Assembly (NCBI RefSeq): GCF_008831285.2 | Contig: NC_045138.2 | Coordinates: 26,445,934 to 26,509,933, forward strand | From: Nymphaea colorata | Taxonomy: Eukaryota > Streptophyta > Magnoliopsida > Nymphaeales > Nymphaeaceae | Length of the DNA stretch: 64,000 nucleotides | Direction: 5' to 3' | Shown here: positions 48,313-60,900 of the stretch, piece by piece | Position numbering within the stretch: position 1 is the first letter of the stretch | Layout of the letters: the number at the start of each line of letters is the position of its first letter | The notes under the pieces: generated by a model | Seen by the model: the letters and a program-made list of their open reading frames with translations, nothing else | The model's database searches: none | Told to the model about the DNA's origin: nothing | Position numbers and translations under genes: made by a program

Positions 48313-51300
48313 ATGCTTTCTGGAGTAAAGTTCATCCCTCAAGGCCAAGTTGAAGATGTAAGTTAACATTTTCATTGAGTCTTTGTTCCTTTCGCATCAT
48401 GCTTTCCAAACTTTCTTCTTGGACAACTGCTGGTTTGTCTTTTTTTGTCTACTTGTTTTTAGTGAATTGATGATTGTTGCATATTGACTGCATATCTGCA
48501 GGCAGAGCATGGTTTGGATATTGATTCTCCTTTGGAAAGAAGGGCAAAATCTAGAAGGAAGGACAGACATGGGAAGAGAAAGAAGAAAAGCCGCCATGAC
48601 AGCTCGGATGATGATGAACTTGAGAACCTGAAACACAAATCAAGACGCAAAAAGAGTTGGTATTCATCAGAGCCTTCTTCATCCTCTGGAGATGAGAACA
48701 GCAGTTTTGAGAGTGAAGGAAGTGATGTCAAGAATAGGAGAAGAAAAAGCAGCAGGCGGAAACGAAGAGACAAGAAAAGTCAAATTGATGTTTCTGGTGA
48801 AGAAGCAGATGGCAGACCAAGGAGCAAATCAAAAGGAAAGAAGAAAGAGTATTCTTCAGAAGCTTCTTTATCTGACTCCGGAAGTGGTGAAGAAGGAAAA
48901 CGCTGTAATGAGCGCAAAGGTGGCTACTAAGTTTATGTTGCACTTGGGAAATGAGTGTGTAATAAATAATACCTTCCATTCATCAGTTCTTGTGCATTGC
49001 AGATAGTAAAGGAAAAGGTGCTGATCAAGGCAACAGAGAAAATTATAGAAAAGAGATGGGACTTGAATGGATGCTTAGACCTGCTCACAACCAGGAAGTA
49101 CAACGGCCTGCCCAACAAATTGATGCTGAAGAGGAGCCTGCTCTTCAAGAGGTGGTTGTTGCCTTCGAAAACTGAGATAGGGTTATGCTTCTTTCTTCAA
49201 ACATGTCGTGCACACTTAGGTTTGGTTGTTCATGATCTGGCTCTCTGCCCCCTTTCAACTATTTTCATGTTGTTTTTCACAGATTCAACTGTATGAATGG
49301 ATGCACAATGCCCAAAATTATAAGATTAAGGAAAAAATCCTATGTACAGTTTAAATTTGATAAGATTTTAAGGTCCACGTACTTAGCTTTTTATGCTGAC
49401 AATTGATACAGTCAAATTTGGACGTTTGATTTTCATCAATTCTTTTGTTAATGCATTTTCAAACATTCCACATTCATCTATGTGGTTAGATTTTTGAAAA
49501 AAAAAAGAAAAAAAAAAGATAAAGCAATTAGAGCTACCTGTCACTATATGGTGTGTGTGTGTAAACTATCGTTGATAAAGCCATTTAGTGGTTTATGTTG
49601 TTGTCAGATCCACCTAAGTATATGATGGTGTGATGGCTTTGTTAATTTGTCTATGGATAACAATTTTTTATTTCCACTTTGTCCATCTGAATTCTATTAT
49701 ATGACTTATATTTTGGCTTACAATTGACAGGAAAAAAGGCCAAATCCAAGAGAACTAAATCCATACCTTAAGGACAATGGAAGTGGTTATCCTGAAGAAG
49801 CATCTGTGGAACCTGATCAGAATCAGTTTAGTTCAGTTCCAGTTGTTGGTGATGGTGGTGCAAGTTGGCGACTGAAAGCCCTAAAACGTGCACAAGAGCA
49901 AGCAGCCCGAGAAGGAAGAAAGCTAGATGAGGTTTTATTGACTTGCTGGAATATATGATAACTGTGTTAATTGCTAGCAACTAATCATGTTCTTTTTTCC
50001 CCAGGTAGTTGAAGAGCGGTGGGGTTCTCTTGGGAAGATGACAGTTTCGCTTGCACGAAACAGAGCTGCTCCCACTCATGCCCATCTACGTGCAATAAGA
50101 GATAGAAAAAGAGGACATAAAGAAAATGATGAACAATACGTGGATGCTGATCATACAAAGAGTCATGATGACAAAGTGCAAAATGAGAAGCGTGATTATC
50201 TTAAAGGAATCTCTGTCCGTAATCCAGATATGAGACAGCCTAAAACACATGATTCACTCTCATGGAGGAAGAAGGACCTGTATAAATCTGAAGAACATGC
50301 TGAACTAATCTCTTCTGCAGCTTCAGGCTTGAATAAGTTCACGAATGATGGTAGCTTCCTGCAGTCGTTTAATCTTAGACAGCCAAAGGATGCTGAGGTG
50401 ATTGCCACATCAGCAACTGCAGATACCACGGAAACTGAAAAGCGTGAGCCACATTTTGTCTCTACTAACTTTAATGTTAATCAAGAATACAATTCAACTG
50501 GAAGCCACACAATGAGTGCAAATCAGTTAGCAGCAAAAGTATTGCAGCTTCGTATGAAAGGAAAGCATGAAGAGGCAGATGAGCTTTTGGTAAGATGGCT
50601 CTTTAGAATCTTTCAACCCTTGGTTATCTTTTATTGGGGGTTCTCCAACGGCATTTGATATTAAAGAAAGGAAAAAAAAATAGTGCTTTATTGCACTGTA
50701 TAATTGAAGTTAGATTTCATATTTGATGAAAAGGTTATGTGCATGCAGCCCAAGATTCTTCATGCTCAATTATTTGCACAATCACTTGTTATATATATGC
50801 ACTGTGAAAGTACTCATGCACATTTTCCACTTTTTGGTGCATCACATATCAAATTGCCCCATGTTTCTTTTATTCTAGACAGTTGGAGAGGATGATGGAG
50901 TTTGCACAGTGCATGCACACACAGAATGCATTCTTTCCCATGATTGATCATACAAAATTACAAATTACTTCTTTATGTGTTACCAATGTTCTCATGCCTT
51001 TGTTTCAGAAAGAGTCTGAGAGAACGGCGGAAATGCAGAAAAAGAATGATAAGAATACTGCCATGAGTAATCCTAACAGGTAAGTCTGGATTACCTTTTC
51101 AAATTTGTATTCACATGTTTCCTGGGAAATGCATAGAACATGTTCTAGCCACGAGTAATCCTAACTTCGTGACTCTCGTTCTGTTTCAACACAAATTCTG
51201 TTATTCTTCTTCTTATTACCTGATTTGTTTGTGTTTTGTTGCCTCTATGTGGTGTAGATCTGGGTTGACACAAACATCCATTCAACAAAAGAAAGCAGAA

Positions 51301-54300
51301 GAGAATGTTGACATGCATTTGGCCAAGAAAATCATGCAGAACAAGCAATACAAATCATCTGAGGCGGCAGACAATGAGTATGAATATGATGATGTTTCAG
51401 CTACAAAGCCAAAAAAGAACAGAAAGGCAATGCATGGAAATAACATAATTAAGCATGAAAATCTTCAAAGACGGATATTGACACAGCAAGAGCGTTGCCA
51501 GTTCTGCTTTGAAAATCCAAGTAGGCCTAGGCATCTAGCCATATCAATAGGAAATTTATCGTATTTAATGTTGCCTCCTTGGAAGCCGCTTGTGGAAGGG
51601 CATTGCTGTATTCTGCCGATGCAGGTTTGATTCTTTTATCATTTCTTTCTTTTTTTGTTTTTCTAATTGTATTGTGCAACATACTATCACTTCTGAAATG
51701 AGATTAGACTTGGTGAGAGTGTGCTTCCACCAAAACACAGATGTGAGCAGTGGTAATATGGCAGGTGCTTTGTGATCTTAGTGAACATGCCCTTGTACTA
51801 GCAATATACTTTCCATTTTTTAGATATCCTACGCAGGTGGAATTCACGATTCTTTTTCCTTTCATTTTGCAGCATGAATCATCCACAAGGAATGTTGATG
51901 ATGATGTGTGGAATGAATTGCGGAACTTTAAAAAGTGCCTCCTTAGGATGTTTGCTGAACAGGAGAAAGATGTTATATTCCTTGAAACAGCAATGGAATT
52001 ATCTCGGCAACGTCGCCATTGTTTGGTTGAATGCATTCCTTTACCACATGAAATTGCAAAGGAAGCACCGTTATATTTCAAGAAGGTTTGTTTTATCTTT
52101 ATTTTCATACAGTTAAGTTTATGGCACCAGCTTGTTGGAAGTAAAGAAGAGGCATTCTATACTTGGACAATCTGAAATGATCATTTACAATTTCAGCTTT
52201 GGTTTTTCTTTGAAGGAGAGAAGACTTGTTATGTGCTAATAGTATTTTTGGTGTGGTTGCATTGAGGGGAAAAGTACTAAATGAAGAGAGAGAGAGAGAG
52301 AGCAAAAAAAAAAAATAATAATGAGGGTAAATTTGGGAGGTACGGTTCATTTACCACTACCAAGAGAAGAAGTCAGCTCTCATCTGCATTGAATAGTCGT
52401 AGGAAAAAATAAGGACATGTTTGAACTATCACAAGAATTTGGGTATCAATCTGGACTATGACGAAAAATAATGTTTGATTTTGTTAACAACCCTATCATT
52501 ATCAACTTTAGATTTTACATGTACTGTGACTGACAGACACATATTCATGTTTTAGAATCCTGGCAGCTGAACCAAGCCATATAGATGCAAATTCAACTGG
52601 CTGAGTAACTGTAATAGAGTGAGGCTTTCACATCATCTGTGGGGTAGTCTGCATCTATCAGATACAGTAAATAGTCTGTCCAAGTTGCATTCCTTTATCC
52701 CTCTTCTTGACGGACTAGATAAAGGATTGTTTTATTTCTGACAGTTTTGGATCCATACTCTGGATGAGGATAATGTTTAATAAAATAAAGTTATGTAAAT
52801 GTGTAGTACGGCCAAAGTCTTTCAAGAGAGGTGTTTATTTAAATATTGTAAGTTCTAGGGTTACTTCTCTCTTCGCGCTTGTAGCAGCTAGGATCTTTAC
52901 TCATTATTTGTGTGCTTGGTGATTGTCTGTCAACCCCTTGTGATTTAGCAATTGATTGGATTAATAGCAGGAATAGATGGTTTGGTAAGTTTGAATAGCT
53001 TTTGAGGGGAAGCAAGGGGACAGATGGCTGGACTGCTAATTCAAAGTTGAACTAGCTCATCTCGGTTACTGGATCTGTATCTTAAATCACTGGTTTTCCT
53101 TGGTGCTTTCCTGTCTGCTGCTACCGATTCCTGTTAATTGCATATTTGTTCTTTATATGGGATTATGGCCATTGGGTTTGACACTTTTTCTGTGTGATTC
53201 CCGTGTTGCCGTTCGAGGATGCAGACATAGAGATGATTTCTATGGACTGCATCTTTGGTGTGTTAGGAGTCTGTAATACTTTGATTTTTTTTTTGTTTTT
53301 GGTATACAATGACATTTTGAACATGCACCGTTAATCTCCTAAATTTTCTTATTTTGTATTGCCAATATAATGTTCTTGGGACTACTAGAGAATGTGTTTG
53401 CTAATTATGATATTTTACACATAATATGGTTATTGGGAGTAAATTTGATACAAGGCATACATCACTTGATTAACCTTTGGAAAGCAAGTGTTTCCTTTTC
53501 TTTTGTAACATTAAGAAAATGCTTTCTTGTTTATCCAAATCAGATAATGAAGGATCTTCCTCTGGCCTGATGAACTTGGTTCTCTTCTTTTTGGAATTTC
53601 ACAAGCACTGAGTCGTCTAAAAGATGGTTTTTGATTCCATAAAAGTACTCTTTGTACAGACTTACACTAGATTATCTGTTTGTGTTGAACTAATATTACA
53701 TGTATGCAAAAGTCTTCACTAGACTGTCCAGCCGTCCTCTCTTGAACTATCGTAACTCTCTTGAACTATCGTAAAACATTCTTTCCATCTTCCATTTTTG
53801 GGCGGTAAATGAAATACTGGAATAAATCAGATACAGCAGATGATGTCAGTGTGATTTCTTTGGTATTATAAGTTTGTATATCTGGTTAGGTGGCTGATAT
53901 CAATACTCAAAGATGCGTTCTTCTGAGTTTATTATTCTGTGTGCTCAATGCTCATCCACATGGTTATTAATTTATTACTTTCTGTCTAGAAAATTCTTTG
54001 ACCTTGTTGCTGGTTTCTTTTAGGCCATTGATGAAGCAGAAGATGAGTGGAGTCAACACGATGCAAAAAAGTTGATAGATACAAGCTTAAAAGGGGGATT
54101 AAGGAATTCTATTCCAAAGAATTTTCCATATTTTCATGTTGAATTTGGTTTGCATAAAGGTTTCGTACATGTTATTGATGATGAGACAAATTTCAAAAGT
54201 GGTTTGGGCCTTGATGTCATTCGTGGTATGCTTGAATTGCCTGAAGAGGACATGCATAGGCGACGACAGTATGGATCTCTGGAAACACAGAAGAATGATG

Positions 54301-54356
54301 TATTGAGATTCTCCCGAGACTGGGCTCGTTTTGACTGGACCAGAGAACTTGACTAG
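48313..54356 (+). CDS. CWF19L2: CWF19-like protein 2 (spliceosome-associated, CwfJ family)
   Basis: Nuclear factor linked to late spliceosomes and intron-lariat turnover by homology to Cwf19/Drn1. Coding exons: 48313-48357, 48502-48904, 49003-49151, 49731-49931, 50005-50589, 51009-51079, 51258-51624, 51873-52085, 54024-54356, giving 788 residues. All are GT-AG and in phase. The start MLSGVKFIP is the conserved plant N-terminus. Residues about 20-150 are a low-complexity Lys/Arg/Ser tract with nuclear-localisation character. A coiled, charged middle follows (RLKALKRAQEQAAREGRKLDEV, about 243-267). CwfJ_C_1, a HIT-like domain, spans about 545-678, with CQFCFENPSRPRHLAISIG, the HIT-like EGHCCILPMQHES, FLETA and HCLVECIPLP. 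CwfJ_C_2 spans about 679-788, with FPYFHVEFG, GLGLDVIRGMLEL and the terminal FSRDWARFDWT. Intron 8 is 1.9 kb. Confidence 0.96.
52284..52302. repeat. GA microsatellite in CWF19L2 intron 8
   Basis: (GA)n followed by an A-run, within intron 52086-54023. Confidence 0.85.
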
Positions 54357-55144
54357 AATAATCAGCTTGGGGTTCAGACTCTGTGTTTGTGGCTCGTACG
54401 ATTTGACCTGAAATTCCCAGGTGAGCCTGCAATTATATTAGTATACAGGACATGTGCCAAGAATTTCCTCCTTAATTCTTGTGTGGCTTTCAAGTCTTTG
54501 TGATGTACTCACAAGTGCATGTCAAGCTGCCCCTGGAATGCATGTCTTTCAATAGTGATGGTATCGGCTTGACAGTGAAAGATTGAGAGCTACATCCTTT
54601 ATTCGGGCATTATGTTAGACTAATGAGTTTCTACCATGTACATCAGATAGTTGATAAGTCTGCCTGCAATCATACTACATTTTTCTTGTCGCTAAATGAA
54701 CTGGAGCATTTTTTTTTATAACTCGAATGGACAATAATGAAGCCGTTGGGATGATTTATTTACTGACCCTCAAACGGACATGTATATTAGATTTCTGTGG
54801 GGCCTGATCACAAGCCCGGTGCTTTGGTTAGTTTGCTGATTTAGTTTTTGGTCTTGGTCGCCTGCTTCAGATTTGTCGCTGAAAGCTGTATAAACTTCCT
54901 TTTGCTATGTGGTTTCTGTCCTTGTGCATTTTTGTTGGTCCACTCGAGAAGCCCAGAAGGAAAGAAGATATAAACATAGAGGTCTATGGAGTCGAATTAA
55001 CATCCGCAAATGGCTATATATACTTGGAAGGATCGTGAACCTTCCTCTAGCTACAGGTTTAGAGAAGCTTCCGCAGGTTTTTTCTGGAAGGCCAGGTTGG
55101 GTACTTGAACTGTGGTTCTTGAAGACACTGCTTATTGGATTGGT

Positions 55145-55716
55145 GTTGACTCTAGAATGGAGGTAGAACTTTTTCAGTTATTAGTGTTGCTTTGTACCAT
55201 GGAGTTATGCCTGTAAATTTGCATTCATTGCAGGATGCATACTGCTGATTGATTTTATCATGTCTGACCTATGTAAATGGATTTTCCCATAGTTCCTTAA
55301 TATCGTTAAGTATATGGATAATTTTTGCAAATGTTAAGAAGGGAGCTGCAGCTTTTTTACGACAAAAAAACGTATGTCATTGGAAAAAGACTTTTTAAGT
55401 GTCAATTTTTTTTGCTCACAATTATGAATTTTGATTGTTGACTCTAGAATGGAGGAAGAACTTTTCAGTTATTCGTGTTGCTTTGTACCATTGAGTTATG
55501 CCTGTAAATTTGCGTTCGTTCCAGGATTCATACTGCTGTATTGATTCTATTATATCTGACCTATGAAGATGGATTTTATTATGGTTCCTTACGATTGGTA
55601 AGTATATGGATAATTTTCGCAAATGTTAAGGGAGCCACAGCTTTTTGACGATAAAAAGGCGTATATGTCATTCGAAAAAGACTCATTTTTTTTTCTCACA
55701 ATTATGAATTTGATTA
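55145..55716. repeat. 292-bp tandem duplication downstream of CWF19L2
   Basis: Copy 1 is 55145-55436 and copy 2 begins at 55437. Both start GTTGACTCTAGAATGGAGG and run in register through TTGCTTTGTACCAT, GTTATGCCTGTAAATTTGC, AAGTATATGGATAATTTT and CTCACAATTATGAATTT. Scattered substitutions and a few indels show moderate age. Confidence 0.9.
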
Positions 55717-56749
55717 GGTTCGAATTTTAGTGTACAAGGCACAATTATACCCCCTCGCCGTTGGTAGATGGATGTGACTGTCATATAGTAGCGAGGAAAA
55801 TGGAAGTCTTGGAAAGAACAGCTTCAGGTAAAATAGTGAATCGAGCCTAAATCTAGAAATCTTTAATTGCTTAGTTCTCGTTGATTTAAGTGGCTTAATA
55901 TAAACACTTAAATAAGCACCTGATTTCAAAAAAAGACGCTAATCTAATGGCTAAATATATGATGGCAGAACATGAACATGATTTGGTTGAAGTGTTTCTA
56001 GATACTAAAACATGGACAGATGATGGCAATGTTGGTAGCTTAATTGCGATAACGGTGGTGATGGGTCGCCCAAGTACTAACGAAAGGTAGACATGCTTAC
56101 TCCTGACCGGTGATAACCATAGCATATAATCCTAGTGACTCCCCACGTCCCTTGACAGTATCCTACGCAATGTTTAGGGACGCAAAGCTTCTTTCGTTGG
56201 AGGCACTGTTTTCAATCTGTAGATGTAGACATATCTTTCACTGAAGATGTCTTTATCAGAAAACAAGTAAAAGCTAATGGGATTGCGATCATGGGATGAA
56301 CGTGTTCCTTACCCTAGTTCTGACGACAAGCTGCAGCCAAAGGTTTCACAAGGAAGCCAACACTTACGTTTCCCTTAGAACTTGGAAGATACAATTCAGT
56401 TTTCTTCTTAAAATAAATAGCCGTATCAAGTGACCTGACTCGTATATTCAGCAGAAAAGCAAAAGCTTATCATGCTGAGGTAGAAAAAACAATACATCGT
56501 CTACTTCGATAATTTTGGCCAAAATTGATTTCCTAGAACTTTTTTTTGTTCCCCTTATAAAGGGCAACGCCTTGAAACAAGTAGTTGATTTGAAACATTA
56601 AGATAAGACTAAGATGCGAAAGTTCTTAATGAGTTATATTAGCCAACAAGAGGCTTAAAAACTTGGCCAGGTGGCAGCAATAAGAGTTAGTGCCAGGGTG
56701 AAACACTGAGCGCAACTTTCGAGTTCCAAAGAAGGAGAATAAACTCAAG

Positions 56750-56752
<3 letters not shown>

Positions 56753-56796
<44 letters not shown>
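56753..56796. repeat. TA microsatellite
   Basis: Uninterrupted (TA)n run of about 22 units. Confidence 0.95.
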
Positions 56797-56799
<3 letters not shown>

Positions 56800-57207
56800 T
56801 AAACAATGATTCTAGTTAAATAAAATCATCCAACCTTCTAACCAAGACCTTCCATCTATCTGTCAGATGAATGGTTGGGAGGGAGGAAAACAATGAAAAA
56901 AAAATGTAAACTAATACTAAATAACGAAAATGTCGATCACTTTTTTCTTTATTTTTTTATTAACCATCACTCGTGTTGGATCGAAAAATTAAATGGCTAG
57001 GTGACTCTAAAAAGCTAGTCACCAAACATCAAACCATGACTGTCCATTCGAAAGCATATGGATGACCTAAAAAAAATAAACTAGGGAGCAAGGGAAGCCC
57101 CATTGGCTCCCCTCATGGCATCACCAGGCCTGCTGGCGATGGGGGGAGCTGCCAGGGCTGTAGGAGGAGGAAGGGGAAAGGTAGATACAAAGTCACAATA
57201 TATATAT

Positions 57208-57209
<2 letters not shown>

Positions 57210-57255
<46 letters not shown>
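57210..57255. repeat. GA microsatellite
   Basis: Uninterrupted (GA)n run of about 23 units, preceded by a short TA run. Confidence 0.95.
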
Positions 57256-57258
<3 letters not shown>

Positions 57259-57365
57259 GGGGTGGGGAGGGGAGAGGAGAGGAGATCTGGGCTCTCATGC
57301 AGGTTTGATGTCTCCTGGTGTCTATTGAGTTTAGATCACCATTCAATTAATATGTATATATATAC

Positions 57366-57404
57366 CACACACACACACGCATAGACACGAGAGAGAGAGA
57401 GAGA
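57366..57404. repeat. Compound AC/GA microsatellite
   Basis: Short (AC)n followed by (GA)n, separated by a few bases. Confidence 0.8.
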
Positions 57405-57973
57405 ACATATTACAATAATTTGCTTCCTGGCTTTACGTGACTAACAACTTTTTCATGGCTCAAATGTATCCGTTCAATATTGGTAAGCAAAACTCCAGGA
57501 GGTTTCCGCCGAAAGAGGGGCTCCCACAGTTCAGGAGGCAACAACAAAAAACTGGCATATGAAGGTAACTGGATACATAGAAGAAATTCCCTTCCCCGAA
57601 AAGTCCCACGTTACAAATTCTTAGCATGCTATATGGCTGTTAAGGATACTTCTAGAATAATAAAAATTGACAAAGTTGCGTACATGATGGTTTACTGAAG
57701 GACGAGTAATTACCTAACAATGTGGAAATGGGTTCTTGAAAAAGCTAGTAGACAAAAATGTAGTGCTATGTGGGAGAATTAAGTAGAACCTATATGCCAT
57801 ACACGGCTCAGCTTCAAGTGTTTCCGTCAGCACAGTGATACTCCAGGGTTCGGATTTACCGGCTTTATCCAAATCCATCAAAGTTCACAAAAGTGAGCGG
57901 GAGAACTTTAGAGCTAACTTACATGTTTAACTTGGTTACAGCCCCCGTACGAGATCACCCCACTAGAAGTACT

Positions 57974-60900
57974 TCAATCTTGCCCTTCCTGAATGTGGCG
58001 ATCAGCATGAGAATTGTTGCACTGGTGTAATGGAGCACCACTAGATAATGACACTTTCTGAGACTCGTTTGAAATGGAACTTGGGAGAATGTTTGAACAA
58101 TGCTTTCTATCAGTTTCATGCGAAGTGGCAGGAGCCATCACTGTCGCAGAATTATCCTCAGTTTCACCACCATCTTCCTGATGATTTCTATCTCTACCAG
58201 CAACTGTCAAAAGAAACATGTTAGGTTGCAAAAGCACAACAAGAGAGGATGAACCACAATTAGATGAATACCTGATTGAGTGGCTATTGGACATGGTTGT
58301 GAAGCAGCTGCTGATGCTGCAGGGCCTTTTTTCAACCTCATCTGGAAAAAAGGCAAGATGTCTTAAAATATACATACAAAAACAACCCTACGTGTTCTGC
58401 TAAACTTGCAACACCCTCCAAAACGATAAATACTCCATAGAAGAATGTTGGATAATTTTATACCTTCATATTTTCTTCACAGTGCTTGACAACAGACAGA
58501 ATGCTTGAATAACGACCATGCATGAGCGCATAAGCCCACAACAGAAGTTTACGAGGAATACTGAGATCAAGAATATCAACGCTAGCCGAAGGAATATACT
58601 CCGTTCCAGGCAAGGATGAAGTCTGTGCTGATCGACATGTTGTGGTGTATAGATTGATACCAGAAATATGTGTGCCACAATGGCTATCACGGTAGAAGTT
58701 GTAAGCACATCTAAGTAAGGTGGCAGCAGTTTGCATATTTTCTGCCACTGCTTGCTTGACTGGCATGTTCTTTATTTTTGACAATACATGGCTCCTTTTC
58801 AGTTCAAGTTCTTTCTGGTGAACTGGGTCTTCAATTGATGAATGCCAAAGTTCACCCTCTTGTATATCGACACAAAGCTGCACATTGTTATCGGAGCAAT
58901 TAGCCACTTGGGTTTGCTCCATCTGAGATTCACCAGCAGGTGGTGTAATTGAAGCCAAGCTGGAAAGAATAGTGCGACACCATGCTGCAGATGCATGCTT
59001 ACAAATTTTAGCACAGTTGTTATTTGCCAACTTCGGGTTTTTGAAACGCTTGCGAATTCTTTCATTTATTGCTTCAAGTGTGTCAAGCTTCATATCAGAC
59101 TCAAATGTGTGTATATACTGGTGAATATAGCTGTAAGAAAATGTGTCAGACTGCAAATTGGTCATGAAAAGGAAAGCAATGGAAATGTCTCTCTTAACTT
59201 CACTTACCCATAGAGAGTATTCTCTGAAATACCAGAGCCAGATGGTATAGTCAGTTCAGGTAAGCCGCTTATCTCATTCCACATGCTTCCATTTTCGATA
59301 AACACATGGAATAGCCTCTCTAATAAGGTCTCAACAGTCAAGCTAGAACCAGCTGTCTCAGCCTGCTTGATGGAGGAACAGAGTGCTTGGACATACCTTC
59401 CGAGGGCAACTGGAACAATGTCTTCAAGACACAAAGAGAACTAAAGAAAACATACCAACTTTAGAAATCTCTACTTTCCACATAATTTTGGCAAGGAATC
59501 AACATTACAAGAATGCACATATAACATATTTCCGCAGATAAAAAAACAGAACTAAACAAGAGGACAGGTAAAACTGGTTACCCTTCTGTCTGTGCGAAGA
59601 GATGAGTAAGCCCGTTCAAGAGTAGAAAAGTCTCCAGATTTTTCTAACAAATGCAAGTAAAGAAGCGTATATTTTCGAATGCAGGTAATGAATTTGCGAG
59701 AGCTTTCAGGCAACCCAAGTTCCAAACTTTTTTTGTTACCAACAGGTCCAGGGGTTCTTCTCCTGGAAAATATCAAGAGACTCATCATTCCACAACATGG
59801 ATAAAATAGAAACAACGTTCCTATCCAATAGCATAGAGAAAACTTACCTAAGTTTTTGAAACAATCTTCTTAGTCATAGATTTGGCTAACAAGTAAACGA
59901 CGTACCTTCCCTTTTTCACAGCACCATCTATTTCCCACATATAAATAGTGAAAGCAGACCGAGATGATTTGAAACAAAATGATAGTTCCTCTTTTGCTCG
60001 TTGCAGATCTCCACTATTGCCCCTTCTGTAAAACCCTTGTGCAAGCATATACCTTGCTTTATGGAAATGTTTGAGTTCACCTTCAACACAGACTTCAAGA
60101 GCTGATAGGCAGTCAGCATATAGAGTTTCCCATGCCTCTTCTAGCTTTTGCAACTCTATCTGCCTTTCCCCTTTTCCTGGATTTGTTTGTGCAGTCCTGT
60201 CCTTTTCATCCATTGATGGTTGATGACCTGGATCTACTTCGCCTATTAGGCTGAAGACAGAATCTTTCACTGACTTATGAAGAGCATGTTCAGCAACGAC
60301 CTGAGCATTATACCACAATGGATCAGAGCATAAAGTACGAATAATTGCTATCAACCAACACACGCACACACAGATTCAGCAAAATCAAAACACCTACCTG
60401 AAGAGTGTGCAAGTCATGTTTTCCGGAAACACTTAGTAGCTTCAAACGAGATGCGTGAGTCCTGTATACGGCATCTACAGCCAAAGGATTAACGCTGGAT
60501 GCCTTACTATAATATGAAAATGCCTTTTCACATGGATATCTTAGCTTTTCACAGAGCTTTCCAAGGTAGAGGGCATGCGACCAATCTGGCCTACAAAAAA
60601 GAAAGTATCTTGCACATGAAACTTGGTAAACTCGACTTGTTTAGATTTGAAATACACAACTGAATGGAAAACCATGAAATTACTTCATAGCAAAAGCTTT
60701 CTCAAAGTGCTTCATTGCGTTCTTGCAGAACATGGTCCAAGTTGCATCCTTTGTTGGTAAAACAACTCTTTGATCATAAAATGGCACAACATTCTGAAGG
60801 CTGTCATAATACACGAGAGCTAACAACTCATGTATCTGGCCCTGAATAAACAGAATTAAAGGCATCAAAGTGTATCAAGAGCCTGCTACTGTGATTTGAG

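Larger units (their letters stand above)
54357..57973. other. Convergent intergenic region, CWF19L2 / CABIN1
   Basis: Contains both 3'UTRs, a 292-bp tandem duplication (55145-55716), a long TA run (56753-56796) and GA/AC microsatellites (57210-57255, 57366-57404). No gene is supported; ORFs such as 54909-55166 are not recognisable. Confidence 0.6.
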
